A DNA stretch of 64,000 nt from Babylonia areolata (taxonomy: Eukaryota; Mollusca; Gastropoda; Neogastropoda; Buccinidae). Where the stretch lies: NCBI RefSeq assembly GCF_041734735.1, contig NC_134878.1, positions 34,943,199-35,007,198 of the forward strand, given 5' to 3'. Positions 35,505 through 48,100 of the stretch are shown piece by piece. The notes below the pieces were generated by a model. That model did not search any database and was not told the DNA's origin. It saw only the letters and a list, made by a program, of their open reading frames with translations. Positions within the stretch are counted from its first letter, which is position 1, and every line of letters starts with the position of its first letter. The translations under genes and the position numbers were made by a program.

Positions 35505-35765
35505 ACTGTGAAGCATTGTTTTCAACTGCGTTGTGGTCTTTTTTTAACGGTGCGTTGTTGTGTTGTTTCGAACTGTGTTGTGTTGTTTCGAACTGTGTTG
35601 TGTTGTTCCGAACTGTGTTGTGTTGTTTCGAACTTTGTTGTGTTGTTTTGAACTGTGTTGTGTTGTTTTGAACTGTGTTGTGTTGTTTCGAACTGTGTTG
35701 TGTTGTTTCGAACTGTGTTGTGTTGTTTTGAACTGTGTTGTGTTGCACTGTTCTGCAGTGAAGTA
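34700..35765. repeat. Minisatellite, GAACTGTGTTGTGTTGTTT type
   Basis: Tandem and irregular copies of a unit of about 17-22 bases with the core TTTTGAACTGTGTTG. The units are regular at 35560-35750 (about 9-10 copies near 20-22 bp) and looser further left. A GT tract at 35467-35502 interrupts it. Apparent proteins such as the Cys/Val-rich frame on + or the Thr/Gln-rich frame on - are products of the repeat. Confidence 0.9.
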
Positions 35766-36074
35766 TGAATACTGCCAATGTTAGCAACTGCACACCATCA
35801 TCGAGTCATTTATTCCTCTTCTTTTCATCCCTCCTACATCCCCTTTCAAGATCTTTCTAGAGCTGACTGACTTTGTAAGTGACCTAGGGCTGCAGGCAGC
35901 TTGATTTCACCTCCACTTCTACGACCAGTCTTTCATTATTATGATTATTTATTTATGAATGATCCTGTGGGTGGGAGCTGTTGCTAACCCAGAACTTGTT
36001 ACAGTGACTGACGCTGCCCTCTCTGTGACTTCTTCTTTGCTCTTCCCCTTTCTTTGAAATCACATCACCTCAAC

Positions 36075-36245
36075 TACGCCTGTTGCCCAGTCTGGGACAC
36101 AGGCCGCCAACAAGCGCTCTGCAGCCATCCCTGTCCTGTGCCAGTCGCTCCAGCTGTCCACAGGTGCGGCCTGTCCTCTTCATGTTTGCCTCGGAGGTCG
36201 CGGCGTTCTTGAACGCCCACTTTTCCTTTCTTTGAAGCTGGTTAT
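36075..36245 (-). mobile_element. LINE ORF2 tail fragment
   Basis: Minus-strand reading KWAFKNAATSEANMKRTGR then TCGQLERLAQDRDGCRALVG, ending GLCPRLGNRRS and a stop. The LAQDRDxWRALVGGLCP form is the end of ORF2 in endonuclease-type LINEs. Only the tail is left. Confidence 0.65.
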
Positions 36246-37387
36246 TAATTTGTGACGCAGGCTCTCTCTCTTGTTGTCTGTCTGTTTGCCTGTCTCTCTC
36301 ATTCTGTCTGCTTTTCATCTTTGCTCACCCCCCTCTCTCTCCCTTTCTCTCGTTGTCTGCCTGTCTCTATTCCTCTCTCTCATTTTGTTTGCTTTTCATC
36401 TTTGCTCATCACATGACTCACAAGAGGACAGACACCACATTGTTAGTACTATCGCACGGCATCTTGATTAACATGCACATTAAGCTCAATAAGCTCAAGA
36501 CATTGTCATTGCCAAAGACAGGCGCGGAGGGAGTGCTGGGGTGGGGTTGGGGGTGGGGGATGGGGTGGGGAGGGTTGATATTTTGAAAGGAAGAGATAAG
36601 GAGAGAGGGAGAGTGATAGATTTCTCTAGATCTCGGATGGGGTGTTCGTGTCGTCGTGTTCAATGTTGGTTGGGGACAACAAGACTGCTCTGTTAACTTG
36701 TGCACTGAGAAGACCTTGTCTTCATGAATGACCAGAACCCCCCCTCCCCCCCCCCCCCCCCCACACACACACATAAAACAAACAAGAACATAAAAAACTC
36801 ATGCTGTTCTTCTATGCCATGCAAGCTTTCTCTCGAATGCGTACTCTGGAATTCAATGGCGTGTCTACTGAGAAAACAAACGGCGCAAGACAACACAATA
36901 CAGTGGTGTTACGCAATGCATTGCCAACCACAGTTAAATAACAATACCCAACAATACCACCATGGTGGTTCGGAGAAGGCTGAAGGTCCGCATAGTGTTC
37001 CCTGTCGCAAAACGTCTACAGGCGCCAGAGTTTTCGTGCTGCTGCTGCTGATAATGATGACGATGATGATGATGATGGAGTCTCTGATATGTGCATTTGA
37101 CATAAAACTTCATTTTCTGGCTGTACACAGCATTCTGTTATATAATCTGCCATTGTATTCACAGTCTGTAAAACTGTATATTCTTCACACAGAAAACGAA
37201 CAATTGCAGGACAGTTATCGGATTATTTACACTTTTTCTTATCAAAGACAATTTTTGCCCTTTGTGGGATGCAGCTCCCGCGTTCAATTGTGCACATACG
37301 AGGGGGCCTTTACGTTATAGCAGGGTTTTTTATGTCACAGATATTCAGTAGAAGGGTGTGGCAACACGCTGGATGTCTGTATCAGAA
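36246..37387. other. Non-coding stretch
   Basis: CT-rich stretch (36266-36390), G-rich stretch (36529-36570) and a C-run (36740-36762). No exon recognised. It lies downstream of the TRPN stop codon. Confidence 0.4.
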
Positions 37388-37576
37388 CTAGAAACGTCGA
37401 ATACCTGGCAGGTTCTGTTGTGGTATGCCAGTGTCCAGCAGATGAGACACGGACTTGAGCAGGTCGTGGAGATCATTGTCGGGAGGAAAGAGCAGATGCC
37501 TGGCCTTAGTGGGGAAACACCCTTGATCTGGTCTTGAGAGATCTTGTGGATATTCAAAAATCCTGACGTCTTCAGT
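37388..37576 (-). other. Unrecognised open stretch without ATG
   Basis: A minus-strand frame, open from a TAG at 37577-37579 to the TAG at 37388-37390, reads with protein-like composition: RIFEYPQDLSRPDQGCF, then ARHLLFPPDNDLHDLLKSV, then SHLLDTGIPQQNLPG. There is no ATG, so it would have to be the end of something spliced or part of an old mobile element. It lies about 370 bases downstream of the TRPN stop. An AG suitable as acceptor lies at its upstream edge, without a good pyrimidine tract. It could be chance. Confidence 0.3.
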
Positions 37577-37949
37577 CTACTCTTCTGAATGGTGGTTATG
37601 GTTGTGTTTTAATCCAAAATCTTCCATGGTAGACGTTGACTCGTGACGACTTTGATCGTCATTGTCGGCCCTTGTTTGTAGAGTGACGTCAGACAGTCTT
37701 GACATGTCTGACAATGGAGTTTCTCTTTTCGTTAACTAAAACAAGTCGCCTCCACGACCAAAAACACTTCGCTGTATGGTGTTAGCACATTTTGATCCGG
37801 AAGAAGGCGTAACCTTGACCTGACCGTGACCTCTTCTCAGCAGGGTCAAGGTCACAAAAGACGATCGACCGATCTTTTTCCCGGCCGCCATGAAGAAACC
37901 TATGTCTTCCAAGCTGTCAGTCAGTCCCCCACCGCACACAAGGTCTCCT
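37577..37949 (-). other. Probable TRPN 3' untranslated start
   Basis: Sequence just after the TRPN stop codon on the minus strand. I see no poly-A signal that I can assign with confidence. Confidence 0.35.
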
Positions 37950-38140
37950 CTAGGTGGCGTCCTCCCGGAAGTCCAGCTCGGAGCCGCCGGTGGCGCTGTC
38001 CCCGGGGAGACAACCCAGGAGGTCAGCGATGGCGTCTTCCTCGCCCTGGGTCTGGAGGTATTTGTGCACCACCTTCTTCCACTCCACCACGTCCTCGATC
38101 CGCGTGGCCCCGGGCAGCTTGGGCGTGGCCAGAAAGCCCA
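37950..38140 (-). CDS. nompC: TRPN last coding exon
   Basis: Starts after the acceptor GTGCTTTCAG and completes a Val codon with the previous exon. It encodes [40 protein letters not shown] and an acidic end, stopping at TAG 37950-37952. The [14 protein letters not shown] part corresponds to the intracellular C-terminal segment of NOMPC. Confidence 0.88.
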
Positions 38141-38359
38141 CTGAAAGCACCACATGGAGAACTCTGTATCATACATAACTCTGCGCGTGCTAACAGGGGC
38201 TCCGGATCTTATCCCCTCTCTCCCTCCCCTCCCCTCCCCCGCCCACTAAAGACATAAAGAGAGAAAGAAAAGATGGAAGAAGAAAAAGAAAGAATGCTGC
38301 TGCCTGACTTCCTCGACAACAGATTGCGCTTATGAACCTCTCTTCCTCCGCGCCCGCGT

Positions 38360-38412
<53 letters not shown>

Positions 38413-41400
38413 TTTAACTTTTTTTCACGGCCTGTATATCCATTTTAATCATATGTATAAATCTATGTACCCGATGAAATCATCACATGAGTATACCTCT
38501 ATATACCAGCTGAGACAACTTTGTGTGCCATCCGAATTCATCACATAATTAATAAAACTCTTGTATTTTCCCGATGAAATCATCATAACTCTCTAAACAT
38601 AGTGAAATCATCATATGTACAGCTCTGTATACATAGTGAAATCATCACATGTATAACTCTGTATACACAGTGGAATCATCACATGTATAACTCTTTATGC
38701 ACTGTGAAATCATCACATGTAGAACTCTGTATACACAGTGAAATCATCACATGCATAACTCTGTATACACAGTGAAATCATCACATGCATAACTCTGTAT
38801 ACACAGTGAAATCATCATATGTATAACTCTATATATACAGTGAAATAATCACATGTATAACTGAATAACTTTGTATACACAGTGAAATCATCACTGTCTC
38901 TCCGGACTCCAGGACGACACGTTGAGCCAGCATGGTTGGAAATCAACAACACATGGACAGCTGTGTACACACTGAAGTGTAAGCTTTGGGTCCAGTTTCA
39001 AGGAGGTGTGACAGCATCCTGACTGATCTACATACGCTACACCACAGCGTCAGTTTCAGTTTGTCAAGGAGGCGTCACTGCGTGCGGATAAATACATATA
39101 CGCAAATACCACATCTACTAGGCACATGCCTGACCAGCAGCATATCCCAAAGCGCTTTGTCAGGCCTTGAGTGCATGTATATACTTTTGTGTACCTATCA
39201 GAGTGGATTTCTTCAAAATAATTTTGTCACATGACAACACATTTTGTTGTCAAGTGCGTATTGCCCACGGGGTCTCGGTTTATCGTCTCATCCGAATGAC
39301 TAGATGCTCAGTTTGATTTTTCAGTCAAACTTGGGAGAAAGGGCGAGAGCGGGATTTGAACCAAGACCCTCACGAACTCTACATTGCCAAATGAGCGTCT
39401 TAACCATTCTGCCACCTTCAAGTCCTAACCCCCCCCCCCCACCAAAAACCAAAAAACAACAACAAAAAACAAAACAAAACAAACAAAAAAAACAACAACC
39501 CCGACCTTCGCATGAACCCAACACGCTGATCAGACCTTGAGATCATCACATGTATTGACTGAGATCATTTAACACACTATTACCTATCTTTGTGTAGTGG
39601 ATCGCCCTCACTCCTCCCCCACTTCCAGCCCCACAACTCCACACCCTCCAGACCACCCTCGACCTACCATCGGGAGCCACCTGTGTGTTGCGGCGCACCA
39701 GGTGTCTGAGGAAGCCGCCGTGTGAGGACAGGTCCAGGGAGTGACTGTCCTGGAAGGAATCCAGGTCCTCCTCCTGGTTGATGAACTCCTGGGCCTGCGT
39801 GCTGCACACCCGACCTGCCCACACCACACACACCGCACACACCACACCACACACACCGCACCACACACCACACACACCGCACCACACACCGAACACACCA
39901 CACCACACACACCGCACCACACACCGCCGCACCACACACCGAACACACCACACCACACACACCGCACCACACACACCACACCATACACACCGCACAACAC
40001 ACCATACACACCACACACCACACCACACCATACACACCACACACCACACCACACACACCGCACCACACATCACACACACCGCACCACACATCACACACAA
40101 CACACCACACACACCACACACACCGCACCACACACCACACACACACCGCACCACACACCACACACACCGCACCACACACCACACACACACCGCACCACAC
40201 ACCACACACACCACACCACACACACCACACCACACACACCACACACACCGCACCACACACCACACACACACCGCACCACACACCACACACACACCGCACC
40301 ACACACCACACACACCACACCACACACACCGCACCACACACACCACACCACACACCACACACACCACACCACACACACCACACACACCGCACCACACACA
40401 CCACACCACACACACCACACACACCGCACATCACACACACCACACACACCACACCACACACCACACATCACACATCACACACACACCGCACCACACACCA
40501 CACACACCGCACCACACATCACACACACCGCACCACACACCACACACACCGCACCACACACCACACACACCGCACCACACATCACACACACCGCACCACA
40601 CACCACACACACCGCACCACACACCACACACACCGCACCACACACCACACACACCGCACCACACACCACACACACCACACATCACACACACCACACACAC
40701 CACACATCACACACACCGCACCACACACCACACCACACACACCGCACCACACACCACACACAACGTACCACACACCACACCACACACCAAAACACCGCAC
40801 CACACACACCACACACACCGCACCACACACCACACACCGGATCACACACCACACACCGGATCACACACCACACACACCGCACCACACACCACACACAGCA
40901 CCACACACCACACATACCGCACCACACACCACACACCACACCACACCATACACACCACACACCACACCACACACACCGCACCACACATCACACCACACAC
41001 CACACACCAAAACACCGCACCACACACAGCACCACACACCACACAACACACCACACACAGCACCACACACCACACACCGCACCACATACCACACACACAG
41101 CACCACAGACACCATACATACCACATCACACACCACACACACGGCACCACACACCGGATCACACACCACATCACACACCACACACACGGCATCACACACC
41201 ACACACCGGATCACACACCACACCACACACACCACACACCGGATCACACACCACACACACCACACCACACACACGGCACCGCACACCACACCACACACCA
41301 AACACCGGATCACACACCACACCACACCACACCACACCGTGATTCTCGTGTATTGTTTACTTCTTTCACATCACAAATCAATTTATGTTGAAGAAGATAA

Positions 41401-41846
41401 AAAGCATTATATATACCACACTGCGCTACAACACACCCCATCACGCCATACCATACCACACAATGCCGCACCAAACAGCACCACACCACACTGCGCTACA
41501 ACACACTCCATCACGCCATACCACACTACACCAGAACACGCTATACCACACCACACGGCACACACCGCACCACACCACTCGTTACCATCAGCCTCTCCGT
41601 CGTTGTTGTGAATGTTGCCACCACTGACAACCAGGATTAGTAATGACGTCATGTCCGCTGCAGTCGTCAAAATGATCGAAATATTTTGATGATAAAACTC
41701 TCCCATCCTCAACGCACTGTCATTGTTGATTATCATCGTTATCAGCGTCATCGTCATCTTCACCATCATCACCGCGCAAGTGCCACTGCTACCACCAACA
41801 CCAACACCACTACCACAACCTTCATCATATTGACAGCCGTCACCCT

Positions 41847-41893
<47 letters not shown>

Positions 41894-42111
41894 TCTTTTT
41901 TGCTATGATATTATTTTGTTCGCTCTCTCTTCTTTATTCATTTATTTCATTTCATTTTGATTTATTTACTTTGTAGTAGTAGTAGCAGTGGTAGTGGCAT
42001 TGTCTTTTTATTTTGTTTTGTTTGCTTGTTTAATTTCTTTGCCCCGAGGGCCCGATGAAAAAAAAAGAAGCTTGTCCTTGCTTATTCCTTTTCCCTTATT
42101 AAAAGAATTCA

Positions 42112-42187
<76 letters not shown>

Positions 42188-45100
42188 AATCGGAACGACA
42201 CCCCCTCTACCTACACACACAGGCAACCAACTAACCTCTGTACTTGACGAAGATACGGATGTAGGTGAAGGCCTTGGTGAAGAGGTTGAGCGGCGAGGGG
42301 GTGGCGGAGGTCTTGTTCATGTTCCGGATCAGCTTGGCACGCCCGAACTTCCACTCCGTGTCCGACTGCTGCTGGATCCGCTGGTAGGTGTCGGACATCA
42401 TGGCGATGAGGAGGTTGATGAGGACGATGAGGGTGACCATCATGTAGGTCCCGAAAACCACCTTCACCAGGTCCGTCACCCAGATGGGACTCCGGTGGAT
42501 GGGCGGCAAGGAGTCGGGCTCCACCAGGCCGAACAGCGCGAAGAAGAGGAACTCGAAGGTGGTGATGGGGGTGGGGGTGGTGTTGCCCACCACCCCCGTG
42601 CCCACCTGCTTCTCCTCCTCCGGGTAGACGGGCTGGTAGAGGGCGGACAGGTGCAGGGTGAAGCCCACCATGAAGATGAGCAGGATGACCAGGAAGCGCA
42701 TGAGGTCCCTCATGAGGTCCCGGATGATGATGGCCCAGGGCCCGAACAGGTGGTGGAAGGACAGAAAGTCCAGCAGCTGCACGAAGCTCAGCAGCAGCGC
42801 CGAGGCGAAGAAGTTGTTGCGGATGTAGAGCAGCAGGTACTTGTGCGAGCTGTCCTGGTAGGCGAAGGCGATGAGGTGGCAGAAGACGCCGAGGGCCGAG
42901 ATGGCCAGGTTGATGGCCTGGATCCAGCCCAGGCCGGCCCGGTCCCCGGGGTTGGTCAGCTCGGACACCAACAGCCCGGACAGCCAGGCCAGCAGCAGCC
43001 ACTCGTTCCAGAAGGGAACCAGGCTGCCCGACTCGTAGATGTGGTGCACAGGCATGGCCACCATGAAGAAGTAGAGCAGCATCAGGTAGATGTGCGACAC
43101 CAGGTAGGTCATGAACTTGATGATGGGCACCTTGTTCAGCCGGTAGCGGGTGGGCAGCGAGATGGCGATCCACAGCACGGGCACCACCAGCAGCGACAGG
43201 AACAGCAGCATGATCTTCCACAATGACCAGTTCAGCCCGCCGATCCACACATCCGACAGGTACTTCTGCACGGAGGGGTGGGCCACCACCTCCTTCTGCT
43301 CGTTCTCGATCAACACGTCCAGGAACTGCGCCCCCTGGCAGTCCACTGCCTTCAGGATCTGCTGGGCCGAGCTCAGGCTGGCCGCGATGGCCGTCAGGTC
43401 TGTGGCCATGGCCTCGCAGTGGTCGGCCGCGGCCATGAGGTCCTTCATGCGCTCCTTCTCCTTGTAGGACAGCAGGCGGAGCGTCTTGGACAGCTTGGCC
43501 GCCGTGTCTGGGGGTGCCGGGGACAGCAGGATGAACTCCCGCAGACACTTGTTCTGCGTCAGTTTCCCGCACTGCATCAGGTCGAAGACGAACTGCAAGC
43601 AGCACAGGCATTGTATTGTATTGTATCATACTGTATTGTATTGTGCTGCACTGTATTTTGTTGTGTTGTGTTGTGTTGTCTTGTATTGTTGTTTTTTGTC
43701 ACAACAAATTTCTCAGTGTGAAATTCGGGCTGCTCTCCTTTGGGAGATCGCGTCGCCATCCTGCACTTGCTTTTATCTCTTCCCGCAAGTGTATCTGTTT
43801 TTCCTATTAAAAGGAGATTCCTCTGCAACATTTTGCCAGGGACAACCCGTTTGTTGCCGTGGGTTCTTTTACGTACGTTCAGTACAAAAAATGCTACGGA
43901 AAGGACCTCGCTTCATCCCACCATCCGAATGTCTCATGGCAGGTGAGACAAGACAATGTCATGACAAGACAAGGCAAGGCGTAATTTATTTCAGGAAACC
44001 TCGTGTGGATACATGAAAATGTCATATATTTCATATCATTTATACAAAGTAGGAAAAACATAAATGTAGCCGTGCTCCGAGTGGTTCTAATAGGGGTACG
44101 GCACAAAAGACTTAACTAATTGATTAATTGAAAGGATAGACAAGATCCCACGCACAGGCCAGGAACATATAGAGGCCAGTCACAAATGGCTTTTCTATTG
44201 TTTTATTTACATAAAAAGAGAAGACCTAAGAGAAGAAGACAACTAGAACTAAGAAGAAGAAGTAATGAGAAGAAGACAACTAGGAGAAGACAACTAGAAG
44301 AAGACTAAGAACTAAGAGAAGACAGTGCCTGGAATGACACAAACAAATGTCAAAACATGTCAACACAAGTGAATAGTAAAGCACATGGATACATTTTACA
44401 TGGAAAGACTATCACTCGGGTTTGGGATACGCAACAACATAATGCATATGTGTGAAGACCAAATGCTGACATCAAATGACATTTCTAATACATTTAAATA
44501 GTGCAGTTAAAGTGATTGAAGCGATGCTGACTTTTCAGGTGACTTAAATTAAGATTATAAATTCATCTTAAATAATCAACACTTCATTTTACACTCATTA
44601 TAAAGTAGGCGTTGAGCTCTTTCTTTTGCAACTTATCCGATGCAAATCGGTTCAGGAATCATTTAGAAATCTGTTACTGAACACCTTGTAACAAGCACAG
44701 TTCTCATCAGATTTCTTCAGATTAGATAAAGCTTATACTGTGTCAAAGTGACTCAAATCAATCAGTTTATCATGTTGCACTATACTGGAGTAAGCTGTAT
44801 AGGAGAGAGCATGATAACTAAATTACAGTTAACAGACTGATACATATCAGGTGGTTTTGACCAATAACTGATATTAATCCAACACTATCTTGAAATCACA
44901 ACAGCAGAATACTACACACATCTTAGAGTACTGAGCACACTGTAGCAGTACAACTGATATTAGTGTGAAAGATAATACCTGAATAACAAACAAGATAGAG
45001 AATCAGTGGCTTAGATATAATACTGGCAAACTGATAGACCAGATAGTAAGTGAAGAACCACCATGGCTTAACCATTAAGTGGTGAATGAACTTTACGCAC

Positions 45101-48100
45101 TCACTAGAACATTCTGGAACAAACTATCTGTGTCAAGAGACGTCACTGACTGTGACGTTAAGAATCAAATGGAACACTGCTCCATGCAGATGACGACATG
45201 GCAATTATTTAGATCAGTCATAGCCGATCTGTGACTAACTTGTCAAAGCAATAACTGAACAAAGAATTAACTGAACAAAGCAATAACTGAACATACTCAT
45301 ATAAACACAAGTACTGTGTCAAACAATACAATTTACAAATCAACACATTCTACACACTAGTACTTACAGCCATACGTAGCGAGATGTTGCTGTTGTGGGA
45401 ACAACACTGACCACTACACGGCAAGAGACAAAGAGAGCAGGTGCTGGCCGCGGCTGGCTCGGGTGTGGAAGTGACCACTCATCACCCGCTCGGCCAATTT
45501 ATACAAATTAGGCGAACTACAAAGACAATCACGTGGGCTGCAAACCAGATCGTCACTAATCTGAAGAAATCTGATGAGAACTGTGCTTGTTACAAGGTGT
45601 TCAGTAACAGATTTCTAAATGATTCCTGAACCGATTTGCATCGGATAAGTTGCAAAAGAAAGAGCTCAACGCCTACTTTATAATGAGTGTAAAATGAAGT
45701 GTTGATTATTAAGATGAATTTATAATCTTAATTTAAGTCACCTGAACAGGGTCAGTTTTAACGAGCTCGTCGCTGAAAATTACAAACTGCGTTAAATCAG
45801 TTTCACGTAGGCAAACATAAATGGAATAGATTTAAAGATGGAATTAAGACGATTCTGCCAGTATATAATACTAGTAGTTTACTGATCTGACAAAAGAGCT
45901 ATTAATTAAATACTGTGGAACAGAAACACAAGTTTGCTCTCAGCCAATGACGTATCGCGACGCGACACTGGTCGAGCAGTCAGCAGGTGGTCTGGCCAGG
46001 ACAAAATGATGTAAGCAGAGTGACGTCACATATTCTGTGCAAGGGTTAGGGGGGAAAACGTCGTCTGCTCTGGCTTGTGCGTGAATAGTGTTGGAGCAAG
46101 CATAGTGCGCTTGGTCACACCTCCCCCCATCTTTTGAAATCCATCGTCCGCGATGGTTAATTAAAGTAACTCTTGTGAGCAGACTTAGCTGGGCATCAAA
46201 GAAGAATTATTGGGCAGGTAATGGAGATAATTTTGCTGATAACTGATAGCTAAGTGAATGTGAAATGACTGCAACATTCTTAGGAACAATACCCTACTTC
46301 TATATTCAAAGTGGCTTTAGCCAGGTTAAGTTAAGAGTTTGGACTTAGTCGAATGCATCCTAACTTAGCTTTGAAGAGTTTGATATAGAGAAGGGGTCCC
46401 AATTTGGTGAAATACACTATGAAGATGGAAAGCATTCATTTGTGTGCCTATCAATCTATCTCATCACTGTCAGACACACATGTAAACAAGCATACATGTA
46501 TAATAGCATAAATAAAAAAATGAATTATTATAGCATGTTCATAGACATACTTTTTGCATTGCTAAGACTTTGTGACAAGCTAGATCACAGGTTAAGTTAA
46601 GCAAGAAGAGAAGAAACCCCCCCCCATAAAACATGAATTTGTGCAGAAATATCTGAAATGAAAACAAAATTAAAGCATGAATTATTGTAGCATGTTCATA
46701 GACATGAAAACATAAAGCATTGCATAGGCCATATGACAATGATAGGTCATAGGAAAGGCAAGAAGGTAAGAACAGAAAATAAAAAAACCCTGATAAAACA
46801 AGAATAATGCATCACGACTGTCTCTGCTGCAAAAGAAAATTAGTTTGACCAGTCTCAAAACACTGTTAGTGGAGTCCTGGTTGCCAGTCGTGTGGATCGC
46901 CTTGGTGCAGGATCTGGTGGTAGTGGAGGCGGCTCTGGTGCAGCTCGCTGGGTTTGTGTCCTGGGTCTTGGCATGGGCCTGGTCAGCCACATACCACTGT
47001 CACTATCGGTATCAGTGTCTGTGTCAGACACTTTGTCGCCCTGGTGGTGCAGTGGGACCGGGTCTGTAGGCTTGACAGAGGGTGGTTGTTGGCTGGACCT
47101 CTGCGGTGTGGGGCTGATGACAGGTGGGGACAAATGTGGGATGACAGCATCAGGTGTGGTGCTGTGGTTTCTTGGTGGTGCTGCAGAGGAAGAGACTGAC
47201 CTGGTTTCCAACGACTGGGTCTGGATGCAGGCGGGCTGGGTGGTGTCACTGTTGGATGGGCCACTGGAGAAGTGTTGCTCCAGGTCGCGGTACATGCCAG
47301 GCCAGTAGACCTGGGGTCGCAGCATCTCTGCAGCCTGTTGGAAGCCCTGGTGCCCCGTGCGGTGTTGTATGGATGACAGTACCTGGGGGCGGAGCTTGCT
47401 GGGAAGCACTAGCTGCTCAGACGCCCCAAGCTTAGGGTCCATCACCCGTCGATGCAGGACACCCTTCCTGCAGATCAGTCTGTCATGCTGCTGGGTCAAC
47501 ACATTGGTCTGCCAGTTGGAGCTGAGGGCTGGCGTGGCTGGCCATGCAGACAGGACTGGCCCAATGGTGGGGTCAGCAAGCTGAAGTCTGTGCAGCTCTT
47601 CTGGTGGCAGCTTGGGTCGCAAGTGCAGTTGGCTGGGGGGAGGTGTCTCGTTGGCAGTGACATGCTGCTTGTTGACCGCATGTGTTGTCAGTCGTCTCCC
47701 CTTAGATGTGGCTGGTTGTCTGTCTTCAGCCTTTGATTGCCTGTCCTCCTTAATGTAGCACCGCTTGTGCCGACACTGCTCCTCAGTGTGGCCAGACCTC
47801 TCACACCAAACACAGTGTGGAGGGTCTGGGACGCGGTCAGCAGCACAGTGGCGATGGTGAAGGGCTGGTCTTGTAGGATGCAGGTGGTGTGCTGGTTTGG
47901 GGGACTGCAGCTGACATCGCAGGCTGGTGTTCTCAGCTGCGGGTGTGGCCAGCTGGGCTTCCAGGCGGACAACACTGTCTACGCCGGGGCAGGTGCTGTA
48001 GGTGTGGCTGTCCTCTCTCAGCCATCGCTGGGCCTCCTTCTTTGCTGCCTCGAAGGTGGTGTCAGGGTGGTCACGGATGAAGCGCCTGACATCGCGCTTC

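Larger units (their letters stand above)
38141..39667. other. TRPN last intron
   Basis: Contains a GT tract (38361-38411), a 34-bp tandem repeat (38540-38895), two SINE copies (39045-39416) and a C-run with an A/C-rich stretch (39429-39499). No other exon seen. Confidence 0.7.

Noticed and set aside
34700-35790. Cys/Val-rich small proteins on + and Thr/Gln/Asn-rich on -
   Set aside because: Encoded by the GAACTGTGTTG repeat, no independent evidence.
39741-41391. Very long open frames of Thr/His/Pro (+) and Cys/Val/Trp (-), up to about 537 codons
   Set aside because: They arise on both strands and in several frames from the CACACC satellite, which contains no stop codons; they start inside or next to a TRPN exon in the wrong frame.
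42211-43721. Other long frames across the TRPN transmembrane exon, on both strands
   Set aside because: GC-rich shadows of the real exon; they have no membrane segments or known motif, whereas the chosen frame matches TRPN throughout.
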